Assembly (NCBI GenBank): GCA_017590115.1
Contig: JAGGNK010006448.1
Location: forward strand, 3,207,987 to 3,271,986
DNA from: Montifringilla adamsi
Lineage: Eukaryota; Chordata; Aves; Passeriformes; Passeridae
Length of the DNA: 64,000 nt
Direction: 5' to 3'
Of this stretch, positions 1 to 11,566 are shown piece after piece. The translations under genes were made by a program, and so were the position numbers. Numbering within the stretch: the first letter of the stretch is position 1; the number at the start of each line of letters is the position of its first letter. The notes beneath the pieces are model-generated. The model searched no databases. It saw nothing but the letters and a program-made list of their open reading frames with translations, and had not been told where the DNA came from.

Positions 1-2195
1 TGCACAGCCCCCCACAGTGCTCAGCTGTGCTCCAGGGGAGCGCTGCCTGCCCTTACATGTGTTCCAATCCTCGGGCAGGTGTCCCTGGTGCCACCAGGAG
101 AGCTGGATGTTTGCATGGCACAGCCCTTGGAGGATTCAGGTTCCACCGGGCTGGTTCCAGGGGGAGACAGGGCAGGGGCCATCAGTCCTCCAAAGGACTC
201 CTGACAGGGACGCATCTGGATTAGCTCACATGGAGGGTGAGGAGATACCCTTTAGGGCATACTTAAGCACAGTGTCCTCAGCATTGACAAGGGATTTTTT
301 CTTCACACAAGCCCTCAGCAGCCTGTTCTTCCACACAGACACAAAGGCTCTAAAAAGCCACAGCTTGCCCAGTGCTGTGCCAATAACTCTGACATCAGTG
401 CTGAATACTGTGTTTGGGAATGCCGTCATCAAAAGATGGGTTGTAAGATATCAGTCCACAGTTATAAAACCTTTCTCTTTAGTGAAATGGGACAGAAAGT
501 GGAAGAAACAGAGTAGCAGCTACAAAAAAAACTTTCATACTTTCTCCTTGCCTGCTCTCTCAGATACCCTCAATATCTGGTCATAACAGTAAAGGAACTC
601 ATAGATACTTTATTTATGAAAATCTAAAAATAAGCAAGCCCTTTAGATAACTGCATAAGCAGAAAAACAAAATTCACTTTTCTCCCTCAGTCTTAACTCC
701 TGAGGACTTCACAGAGATGCTTAACCAGCTCTATGTGGTAGTTCAGTAATATGTTTACCATTTAAATCATTTGAGAACACAAATGGCTGGTAAACAGCTT
801 ACTTCAATTTCTGATAAAAATGATGGAAGTAATCCAAGAATTCCTCATTTTCTTTTTTTACTTTTCCATTGTGATGGTTTGGAAGTTTTTCTCTCCTGCA
901 TCCTTTTCAGCAGCTTCATAATTTCTGTCTTTCTGCAATCTGCTTCCTTTTAGGTTTGTTTTCCTCTGCTTATTTCCCTCCCACCTTTCATACCCTTTTT
1001 ATTTTTGCTCCCTTACTATTTCTGTCCCTCTTCCCACCTCATGCATGTACACACACACACACATGACCAGATACCCAGAGTCCTTTTGATATTTCCTTTT
1101 CTTCCCTCTCATCCCTTATTTTTCCTATGAGACAGCCAAGCCAAAAATGCCTCAAGAACAGCTTGTGCTCATGATATGTTAATACTACAAAAGCAGTCAC
1201 AGTCACCATATTTTCGCCAAGAGAGACACGGAAGATGAGTCTTTTTCCACTGACCACAGAAATTTCTGCTTCCTAAAATTCAAAATGCTCACCTGCTTCC
1301 TCCTCTGTCACTTAAAGTAGCACAGCTGCTCTCTAGCTGGATGAAGACAAATTTCAGGAGGGCTACAGTTCCCAGATGCATTTGTCCATGGCACAAGTGC
1401 AGGTTAAAAAGCAGTGATCCAACGACTGTTCCCCTAATTGTACAAAGTATCTCATAACCATGGAACAAGACAGCACCTGTCTGTCACAAAGTATTCACAA
1501 TCTGCATTAATCTAAGTAAATTATGAGACAAACAATGGGTGCGGAGAGAAAGGGACAGTCAAAGAGAGCAGTGAGAATTGTTTTTCACCATGATGGGACC
1601 CAGACTCAAAAAATCTGCACCGTAAACACTGTTAGAGAGCCAGATGCTCAACTCTTTGACAAAATTAATTCCTCCATGAAGTTCTTATGTTTACAAGACA
1701 CATAAAAACATTAACAAAGAAAAGAGAAAAATGTCTGTTGAAGTCATTTCTGGGAGGTTAGACTCCTTCTCTACCTCCTTTGCCCTGGGAGTCTCTCTCT
1801 TTTTGGCTGAAAAACCTGCAGTCCTTGTGCCTGTGAGCTCAGCAACTTTTAGTTCAGTGCATGAATGTTTTCAAGATTTCATCCTGAAATCTGATTCTCT
1901 TTAACATAGGAGAGGTATTTGATGATGTCCTTCTTTTTTGGAATATACATTCTAAGTAAAATTTCCAAATCTGTTGTCCATATTCCATTTCAGCAACCAT
2001 ATTCCAGCTGTAACATGCAGGTGAACAGATATTCATGTCTGACACCTCTGTTTACAGCACAAAATCTGTAGTTTACCTTACCTTTCAAAGAGATGCAGCT
2101 GTTCAAACCTCCAAACAAATGTGCAATGACACAACCTCATTTTCTGGCACCGATCCCTGAACATGGCCAGCCATGAAAACATGTAAAAGTGAAGC
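1..2195. other. Intergenic DNA, no gene recognised
   Basis: The first 250 bp are moderately GC-rich and the rest AT-rich. A 189-codon open frame at 17-586 has no recognisable domain or exon signals and is within chance expectation. A short (AC)n run lies at 1049-1063. Confidence 0.6.
1049..1063. repeat. (AC)n dinucleotide microsatellite
   Basis: About seven and a half perfect AC units, too short to be notable beyond being a potential polymorphic marker. Confidence 0.9.
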
Positions 2196-2295
2196 CAGAA
2201 TCCCAGAACCTGGGAACCATTTATGATTCAAGGGACCACTGGGGGCCATCAGGTCCATATCCCACTCAAAGCAGGCCTCTAACTTTGAAGTTAGT
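2196..2295 (-). mobile_element. CR1 LINE 3' tail remnant
   Basis: The plus strand reads as the reverse complement of a CR1 3' end. It has an 'agaatcccagaacc' lead, then 'gggaccactgggggccatc', 'aggtcca', and 'ctcaaagcaggcctctaac' followed by 'tttgaagtta'. These are hallmarks of the avian CR1 tail in which the phrase 'ggccatc.ggtcca' precedes the 'caaagcagg' block. CR1 elements are usually 5'-truncated, as here. Divergence is substantial, so the copy is old. Confidence 0.75.
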
Positions 2296-3726
2296 GTATA
2301 AAAGCTGATTTACAAGGAATACTACAGGAAGCTGCAATACAGAGAGAAAGATAGAAATGATGCAGTGCTGCTGGATGCAGAAGGAAGTCGAACTACAATG
2401 GATAGCAGACAAAGGGAAGCGCCTGAGTCAAAAGGGTGCAGACATAGCAGCACACTTATTTTCCTACAAGCCAGACATTTGTCCTCTCCAGCACCAAAAG
2501 TGAAGCTTTCTGCACACACTCCGTTTGTTGACACTTCCCTAATTTTGCCAGAAAGCACTAACAGGCTGTAGCACTGGGTAGAAGGAGGAAGAAGAAAGGG
2601 AAGTACCAAAAAAGACTTATTCCCTGAACTGCCATCTCAGTAGATAAGGACTATGACCCATGCACTGAAGCTTTATCTACCACTTGCACGTTGCTTAAGG
2701 CTATTTGAGGTGTTTGCAGTTGTCCAGGGTTTTCTGCCATCATTTTGGGGGAAATAATGCAACATTGGAGGGCAAGGTAGCAGGGTAGAAAGAGGTAGGA
2801 GGATGGGGATTGTTGAAGTCACTCTGAACAGGCCTTGGTAGCTGGAACTAGACACTTCTATATTCCAGGAATATCCTGCCACTATAGCCAAGTACACTGG
2901 TCATTGGATATTAATTCCCACTGAGCAGGCAACTACTGAGTCACTCCTCCACTTATTTCTGGGCAATGAATCATGTTGGATTTGAGCAAAATTTTTAATT
3001 TTGTAATCTCAGCCCTGGAAGTTAAAATCTGGCCATGGCGTTGCCAATGACACTCAGAAGAACTTGCCTCTGCTCTTTCCCAAGCCAAAAGTTGCAGGTG
3101 AAAGGAGAGAGAAGGGCTACCTACCCATTATGGCCCAACCTTCACCTCCCCCTGCCGACCTTAGATCAGCACTGAGAAAGGAGGGGAGGGAGGCATCTCT
3201 CTCTCTGGCAGCAGCCCTGATTGACTTCCCATCTCCAGGAGGTAAGAACTTGCAGAAGGCAGTCATGCTGGGATGTTACTTCCCACTTTCTGAAGGCTAG
3301 AGTTTCTCTGTCACATCAATACTGGCTCCAGCAGGCGCAAAAAAAACCATTCCATGTATGAAATAATGGATACTCTGCATAAGGTGGAGGGCTGCTGTGC
3401 CAGGTCAGCTCTAATCACACCATTCTGCTACTGGCTTTGCAATGAATTATTTGGTTACTGGAAAGGCAGAAATTAAAAGGTGTTTTTTGCATCTTTTTCT
3501 AAAAACTGCCCACACAGGAAACAGCACTATACAATGGGGGATGGAGACCAAGCTATGGGAAGGAGGAGTTTGAAGCAAGCACCAGGAAATGTCCCTCTGT
3601 GCACACGGCTGAAAAAAATCTAGTCGTTGTGGGAAAAATTTTGAAAATTCTTGTTTTCAAGGAGAAGTCATTTTTGCTCAATTATAACATGATCCTCATA
3701 TTATTACCCAGCATGCAGCACATTTG

Positions 3727-3743
3727 AAAAAAAAAAAAAAAAA
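3727..3743. repeat. Poly(A) run
   Basis: Seventeen consecutive A residues. No retroposed gene body is recognisable upstream and no target-site duplication is evident, so this is treated as simple repeat. Confidence 0.85.
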
Positions 3744-4323
3744 GGGCTTGTATTTTTCAAAGTATTTCTGCAGGGGAGATCAAAATGCTCCATGAAGAAA
3801 TGGGAGCAGATAAAAGAGCACAGCAAAGCTTCTGAACCTACAGTTTCAGTTACGTTTCGTGTCAGCAAATAATTTGCTTAAACTGCAGACTGTCACAGAC
3901 AGAGGACAAATAAGTGATTTATTCTAGACATAAAACTGCAAAAGCATCACTCAATTTCACTGTTTTTTATTAATGTAAATAAATAAATTTCACAGGTGGC
4001 TTCTGTCTAAAGAATCTATGGCATCCTCTACTACTCAAAAGAAGAATACAGAATACTAGTTATGTAGAACAATAACACCATAAAAATGGGAAATTATGCA
4101 AGGGCAATGAAGGAAAGGAAATCAGTTTACACAGTAAGCTCAGGCTATCATACCACTACAGTTTGGGTTACAGAGATATGCATTTCAAGCAAGAATAAAA
4201 AATTTCTTTGTAATAATGTGCATGAACTTAATCACAAAATTTTGGGAGAAAAAAAATCATCAGAAATTGTAACTTTTCCAGCCTTAAAGAAAAAGTCTTC
4301 AGAAGGTATTTCCTAGTCCTTAC

Positions 4324-4351
4324 AGAAGGAGTATTTTAAAATACTCCTTCT
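4324..4351. repeat. Perfect 28-bp palindrome, no spacer
   Basis: The left arm 'agaaggagtatttt' is followed directly by its exact reverse complement 'aaaatactccttct'. The symmetry stops abruptly at both ends. It could extrude a cruciform. It has no TSD or inverted-terminal-repeat partner nearby that would make it a transposon end. Confidence 0.95.
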
Positions 4352-7300
4352 TGTCGTGGCTTTGCTTTTTGTGTCCTAGCTACCAAATTTTGCATTCTTG
4401 GGCATCTCCTGTCATAATATCCCAGATGAGTGTGGCTTGTAAATCTTATACAAATAGAAGGTTTTTATTTTTAATCACAAGCTGAGTAATGTTTTCTAAC
4501 AAAAATAATTTCTTTCTTCAGTTCTCTCAGCTCCTTTCTTTTGCCATATTTCAAGGAACAAATGTCTACAAGCTGAGCCACAAGCTACATACTGCTCATC
4601 CCTGAATGTTGGGCTTTACCTCTTCCTCTTTCTTGCTAATCATTTCTATTTCAGTCCTGGGTGAGTGGAATGAAACAAGAACTTCAAACTTCAGCCTAAA
4701 GGCCAGCATTCCACTTTTTAGCCATCTGTGAAACCTTTCCTATTTTAAGTACATATGTTGGCCTTATCACTCCAGTGCCACAACCGTATTGAAGATTTTC
4801 AGCTCTGCTCTATCTGCAGGGATATACCCTGCTGCTCTCCACCTGGGAACTCAGAGGAGGGCTTAAAAATTGTGACTTGCTCAATTTCAGGATGGAGGTT
4901 TGACTCAGGAACTGAAAATTCACACAGCCTGCAGCATGGCAAGAGGGCAGCAGGTGCCCCAGTGTCGCCCTGAGAGATGGGCTTGACCCCCACATGACAC
5001 TTAAATTCTTTGTACGAGGCTGTTGTCAGGAGAGAAGGGACACCCTGGCAACTCAGCTCCAAAGGTTCCCAGATGAAACTGAAAATGACTGCAACTTCCA
5101 GCAGCAATTACACCCCAGTACAAGGACACAGCACGTCTTCCTGTGGCAGAAAGAAAAGGCTGAGTACTATCTCTATTTTCTGCTTGGTCCTTCTCTCTCT
5201 GCTTCTGGAACCTAAAATAATTTGCCCCCATAAGATATGAGAGTTAGTAGGCTACCAGCTGCATGACAAAAAGGTGGCAACATTAGCCCTTTCTGCCTGT
5301 TATTTCCTTTTTAAAATGTGAATGCTTGAGTTACAGTGTTTTCCATTATGCTTTGATGCCTGCCTATGTCTATGTATAAATGTTTATTTGGCAATGGGAG
5401 AAGAAAAAGGAATAGAAAACCAAAAAGTGCTATTTTCTGAGGTTTTGGCAAAGCCAGGCAAAAGCTTTTTCCTGACCAACAACAGCAATCAGGAGTACAA
5501 GATAAAAACAGTTCAGAATAGGGAAAACCAAAAGATTAGATATCTGATATCCAGTTTCTTGTTTTCCTCTTCTGTCACAGAATAAAAGAGGTGAATTTTT
5601 CTGAAAGAGAGGAAAACATGTAACGTAGTTTGGCAGGTCAAGAATTGAAGGTCTTAACAGTGTGTGTGGACATAGTAGAAGATACCTTTGTGTATTCTGA
5701 TGTAGTAAAGGTGTTTTGTATGCGATATATTCATGATTAAATACACACATGCTGTGTGTGCAGATATAACAGCAGGACATTCTAATACCAAGAGCATAAA
5801 TAACTGTGTATGATTGCACTGAAGATGGAGAAAATAAAGGTCAGATAAAATGGATAGCTACTGTCTACCTGTGTACATGCTGAGAAAATTTCCGGCCATA
5901 TACCATAGTGCTTTACCTTCCACTTCCTAGGAAACTTGTGGGGGTTTCATTTCCTGATCCTATTCCTCTGTACCCAGCTGTTAACCTCACTCATGTGTTT
6001 TCAATATGTCTGGAAACAACCATGGAAAGGAAAGCAAAACAAAGTGAAAATGAGGTGGAGCTGAACTATGACAGATCTCACAGAATATTACAAACATTGC
6101 CAGTGCTCAAGGCATACCAGGATCCACAGAGTCACACCCACTACAGCATCAACTGCTCTGAATTAAGCTACACATATGTAAGAATCATTACACATTTTTC
6201 CATATCAGCACGGATTTTCAATGTTGGAGTCACTGTGATTGTAAGAAGTCTGCATATTTTAACTTCACTTTTGTGGCTTCAGAATGGCAGAAATTTCATC
6301 TTTTGAAAGACTTGATTTTGAAAGTCAATGCAAAGAAATTACTATATCAAAACAGAAGGGCAAACTCATGCCTTTTTCTATTTAATATTGTAAACCAGAT
6401 AGTAACTATGAAAAGTAGGGCTCAGAGTTTATTCTTTCTCTAGTCTTGGGCATACTCCTGATTCCCTTATACTGGAAAAATCCTCTGCTGATGCTACTAG
6501 TCCTTTTGCTGAGCACAGGATAAGAAGCAATGCTGGAGCACAGCAGCCATCAGTAACCTGGCCCTTACCTGCAAAGGCAAGTGAAAACTGCTCCACTGAC
6601 CTTTATAACACAAAGACATCCAACAGGAAAAAATTACTTGCACTCAACTCAAAATGGAGGAGACAAAACAGGAATGCTGTGTTTCCACAAACAGAGACAC
6701 ACTGTTAGCATTCAAAGAAGGCTGCTGGGCTTTGTAAAAGCCTGGGCTTCCTTGCCAAGCAGAACATGTTATCCATCTCCCATAAAAGTATATAAATCTG
6801 TTTTCAGACAGTCTTCCTTTCTGAGAGCTTTTCAGATTCCAGTGTCTCAGTGTAAATTAACTTACACTAAAAAATTTAAGGTTGACTTCAGTTATTTTGT
6901 ATTGTTTTGTGTATATAGTCTTACTTTATTCTGACCCAAATCTTTTATTCCTTAGCAGGACAGGGAAAATTGGCTGAGGACAAAATTGTGAGATAACCCA
7001 ATTCAAAAACCACTGAATTCACTTGTGAAGAAAACATTATTTGCTTCATTAGATTTCATTCTCATCAAAGACAAAGACATAGGAATCAAATCCCTTTTGG
7101 AGTGACCTCTGTGAGCACAAAACTAAACCCAGTGGTTATTCAGAGCTAAATTTTGGTATGAAAATATAATGCAGGAAAGTTTAGCCTCAGCTAAGCATTT
7201 CAAAAGCATGGACTGAACAATGATTTCAGTACTGCATTTCCCTAAAATAATGAAAACTATTTTAATATTAGCACTGAAATTTATGGCTCCTGAATTTCCG

Positions 7301-7611
7301 TATTAATTTTTATTTTTATTTAAAAGTAGATTCAGTAGTGCACAACCTACTTCTGCAAAGCAGTTTTGGGGTAGTGGGAGGTTAGGATTACAAACTAAGT
7401 CAGCAAATAGTTTTCATGGTCCCAGAGACAGAACACAAGACACATCTAAATGCAGTCAAAGACAATCTGCCATTCAGACAGAAACCCTCGAGTGTGTTTG
7501 AACCACCCGTGTAGCCATGGCAACAGAAAACTTAGCAGAACCTACCCCAGACCTTGGGTGAGCGCCAAGGTGGTGTTTAACCCACGCTCAATTTTATTCT
7601 GTTGCTTCCAG

Positions 7612-7793
7612 ATCCCAAACCAGATTACACCTGCCTTGGCTGCGCGCAGGTTTTTCACTGCCATGTGGCATCCATTTCTACTGATGAGCATCTAGTCCCT
7701 GAAGGGGGAAGGAAGCCATGCAGGTGCTGCAAAGCTGCCTCCACGTCTGCAGGGAGGTCTTGCTCCACAAGGTGCTCCAGCATGGCAGGAGTA
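7612..7793 (+). other. Candidate cysteine-rich exon, function unknown
   Basis: A strong acceptor-like sequence (pyrimidine-rich 'ttttattctgttgcttccag') ends at 7611. It is followed by an open frame that reads on to about 7931 and includes DPKPDYTCLGC, HCHVAS and KPCRCCKAAS. A GTGAGG donor-like site starts near 7794. The whole 109-residue frame holds 11 cysteines, and local GC is higher than in the flanks. I do not recognise the protein. It may be a noncoding-RNA exon, an exon of an unannotated gene, or chance. Confidence 0.2.
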
Positions 7794-7931
7794 TGTGAGG
7801 ATGCTTCTCAGGCAGGCAGCAACCACATAGATTCCTTCAAGAGCTACAAGCGGCAAGTGCAGCCTTGTCACGGTTTCCTTTTTCTAATAGCTGTGTCTAG
7901 GATCAGTGAAGCCGCTTGCTTGAAGGACTAA

Positions 7932-10900
7932 AGAAATAGTGAACAATATTTGGATGTGAAAACAAGAGTCTTTTTGTGAGGAAGTCTTGGCAGCTTGTCT
8001 GGGGAGAGATAACAGAACATTTCTCTCTGAGCAACAGATCGTCAGATGACTTGTTACTACCTACTAAGGTGTAGCCACCAAGAAGCATTTTTTCAGAAAG
8101 ACTTGTCATGTGTAGGAGGCAGGAGAAACGTTTCAAGAATATTTTTCCTAACACCACTGAAAACAGAATTTGTCGTCTTGCAGAAGTGCAAAGTAACCTT
8201 GTTAGATTTCTGATTGCTGAGACAGGTCTTTGAGGTCTTCTTTGGGGTCAGAGCTAAAAGTTAGTCGCCCTGGGTATCAGAGAATATCATAACATCCACC
8301 AGAGCTGCCTAGAGCTGCTTTCAAGAAGAAATATTTAACACTGTTTCTTCTAAACCACCCTTGTCCACAATCTAACAAATGTTCATGTGCCTATTGGCCC
8401 AGTGAAAGTTATTGCCAGTGGTTTGTGAAGAATTTGTATAACAAATATTGAGGCATAAGATATACTTAAAGTAAAAAATAAAGTTCTTTCAAAGACTGCT
8501 TAGAGGGTTTCTGGAGAAGAGGGACCATGGAAAGTTGTATCATTTAGCTGAACAAGAAATTTAAGACTCAAGTAACCAGCTCACTATGCACCAAACCTTG
8601 AAATGTCAAGAGAGCTCAGTCAGACATATAAAAAAAGCACATGACTGATATTTTAGTCTGTTTGAATAGCAAAGCAACAGACAATTAAAAGCCAGTACTT
8701 GTGCCTTTTCCAGAGGTTCAGGAGGAACCCCGCACTACTTTTTCATTATGCTGACTTTATTCCATCTGAATATAGAGTAGACTTTTTGCAAGTTTGCAAG
8801 AATATTTTTTTGCTGTCTCAAATGCAATGTGTCCTGGGAATTCTGTGTAAGCCTGCACTGAAAAAGACTCAGAAGAAAAATAATGCCTTACTCTTCTTTC
8901 TGCCTTCCCACATATCACCACACCTATGTATTCCTAGGATAATGCAAATACATATTTTCAGAGGCAAATGATGATTGATAAAAGCTTTGTAAAAGTCTCC
9001 ATAATCATTTATCTACCAGTAGCAACACATCCATATATAGCAGTGATGTGGGCAGTGTTTTCAATTTACATGAGGATCTGGGGATGGCAAATAATGTTTA
9101 GTCAAACAACAAACAATTTTATACAGTAGCAATAAAAAAATTGGATTATATTTTTTCCAGATGTAATCAAATCCAGGACAAGTACCCTTGAAGGATTTAG
9201 GATCTGCTAAGGTTGTGGTGGGAATTAGATTTGTTCTTCTATCTTTTGTTCCGTGGATTATGCAAAAGGTAGCAGAGCTTGTCTTACAATTTTGAGCTTC
9301 TGTACTAAAAATGAAAATGCTAAATACTGCAAAAAAAAGCTTCATGATTTAATTTACTGAACTTATCAGGCTGTATCAGAAATACAAAGAAGACTAGCTG
9401 TAAAAACCTTCATTAAAGATAGGGAAGAGAAAGTATTGCTTGCAACACCACCTTGGTATTTATCACTCAACATCGCAAAAAAGTGGTTGTACTTAAAAAC
9501 CATATCAATCCAGAAGACTAGAAGGCACTTCTTGTTTCCTGTTCAAGGGACTCACATGGGAAGAAGAGTCTAAATTCATGCCTGAAAATGGAAGAAGTAT
9601 GACATGAAGATCTTGAAGAGATCATTCCTGCTGATATGAAAGATTTTCCGCTTTTCGTGCCTAATCAACCCAACAAAAATGCTTGACATCATGTTCCACA
9701 GAATAATGAGTAATCTGGTGCTTACTGCATTCAAAACACTTGAGAGTCTCAAAAGTATTTTCACTGAGTATGTCAGGTTATCCCAGTTCTGATTTGGCAA
9801 TAAAGGACAAGGATTTAGACAGCTTTAGTCAGAAATATAGCCTAATATCTGCATACTTGTATGTTTTAACATAGATCACACAGCACCATTCAAATGCAAA
9901 GTGCACTTATTACAAACATTCTTTGGTAAACATCATTAAATAACTGCAAGCACAAAATGAGATGTCTCATTTCAAAAGTTTTATAAACTGTGATATTGCT
10001 TTCAAAAGTATGGTTTTAGGGAAAGTATTAGGAAATCACTCTGCAAAAGCTACTCTGCCCCTACTGAAAAAAAAGCTGCATGTCTGTTTGGTGGGTTTTG
10101 ATAGATGTTCTGCGTTTATAGATGCTCCTATTTTCATTATTCCAGGAAAGAAACAGAAATTTTCACAGTATTGTGTTTAGTCCAACACTGCAGCTAAAAA
10201 AAATAAAAAAATAAAAAAATAAAATAAAATTAAAAAAAGCTGACAATAAGCATATAATTTCTCATTTAGATTTTTTAAATTCGTGGTATTACAAGATTTT
10301 CTTTTTGTCTTTTCAGCCTATCATTCTTTGGTAACAAGTTTTGAGACTAAGAACTATGGATTCCTGTGAGGGCTTCAAGGAATTGAGGGTACAATACAGC
10401 AATATTTAGGTAGAGCCTTTGGAGTTTCTTCAGTTTACCAGTTTCTAAGGATAATCTGGTCTCCCCGTTTGATTATTCTGTGTTGTTGGTTGGTAAAATT
10501 AATTTAGTTATGTGTTAATATTTATGTGTCTGACTGTTCGCTGTTAGAGCATGTGAGCTGTTACCTTTGGCACAGTTTTGTGTTAAACTCACGTGAATTT
10601 GGACAGCTTTGTGGCCCTGCTCATACTTCTCCCTAAATCCTAAATTGTTTCCACTAATACCCTGGCTTCAAAGGTGCACCATGGGTTTTCTGCATTTCAC
10701 AACAGACATGACATATAGCATTTTGGTGGATGGATGCCTCAATGGATTCATGGCCTACAACTGATTTCTTGGATGCTGCAGCAGGGCAGCTGGGGCTCTT
10801 GACACCACAGAGAAGCAGCTGATGGGAACTCCCATCTAGAGGAAAATGGAGTTGAGTGCATTTGGAAGCTTCATTGCAATACTAAGAGACTGGGCAGGGT

Positions 10901-11095
10901 GGCTGCTGAACTTGTGGAGCACATGTCAATTGATGCTGCAGTGAGTGATAAAAGTTGTAGAATGGAGACTGAAAAATCTGTTCTAGAAACAGAGTAGAAA
11001 GTCCAGTTTAATCTTGTTTGATCACTGGTGATACACAGTCCTACTAAGCAAGAGAGTGTTCAGAAATAGGCAATGGAACATTTTACCTCCCCTGT
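7932..11095. other. Intergenic DNA, no gene recognised
   Basis: AT-rich, with only short open frames without domains and one A-rich tract at 10195-10238. Confidence 0.6.
10195..10238. repeat. A-rich low-complexity tract
   Basis: Runs of 4-8 A separated by single T residues. Confidence 0.9.
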
Positions 11096-11460
11096 TGTCG
11101 GAGACTCTCCGCGTGTGGCGACACGAGGCTTGACTCCATTTCAGAAGGCTGATTTATTATGTTAAATATTATATTAAAATACTACATTAAAACTATACTA
11201 AAGAACAGAGAGAACAGAGAGATCAGAAGGTTCAACAAGAATAGAACAGAATAACAAAATCCTGTGACTGCTTACAGCCTTGGCACAGGTGGCTGTAATT
11301 GGTCATCAATGGAAAACAATCCACATGGACCAATCCCAGATGCACCTGTTGCAATCCACAGCAGCAGATAGTAATTGTTTACCTTTCTCTCCTGAGGCTC
11401 CTCAGCTTCTCAGGAGAGGAAAAATCCCAGCAAAGGATTTTTCATAATATCATGGCTACA
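11096..11460 (-). mobile_element. Solo LTR of a passerine-type endogenous retrovirus
   Basis: On the minus strand the element starts TGTAGCCATGATATTATG and ends GAGAGTCTCCGACA, with the usual TG...CA termini. It contains the block 'gagaagctgaggagcctcag', which I know from abundant songbird LTRs. A poly(A) signal lies at 11158-11153 on that strand, followed by the 'cagccttctgaaatggagtc' R/U5-like block. The flanks carry a probable target-site duplication, CCTGT immediately before 11096 and ACCTGT immediately after 11460. No internal gag, pol or env sequence adjoins it, so it is a recombination-derived solo LTR. Confidence 0.85.
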
Positions 11461-11526
11461 ACCTGTCAGCCTTTGGGATCCAGAATGCACGGACATCTTG
11501 AAAAACAGAGTTGGCACTGACCTCTA

Positions 11527-11566
11527 GCTCCTGTGAAATGAGTTATGCTCCTGTGAAATGAGTTTT
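11527..11566. repeat. 20-bp tandem duplication
   Basis: Two adjacent copies of 'gctcctgtgaaatgagtt' plus two variable bases (11527-11546 and 11547-11566). They lie 66 bp beyond the LTR. Confidence 0.9.

Larger units (their letters stand above)
2296..7611. other. Intergenic DNA, no gene recognised
   Basis: AT-rich with scattered short open frames lacking domains. It includes a poly(A) run (3727-3743) and a perfect 28-bp palindrome (4324-4351). The cluster of overlapping short frames at 4755-5240 on both strands reflects a locally stop-poor stretch, not a recognisable gene. Confidence 0.55.

Noticed and set aside
17..586. 189-codon plus-strand open frame
   Set aside because: No domain, low-complexity or exon signals. 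Frames of this length are expected by chance a few times per 64 kb.
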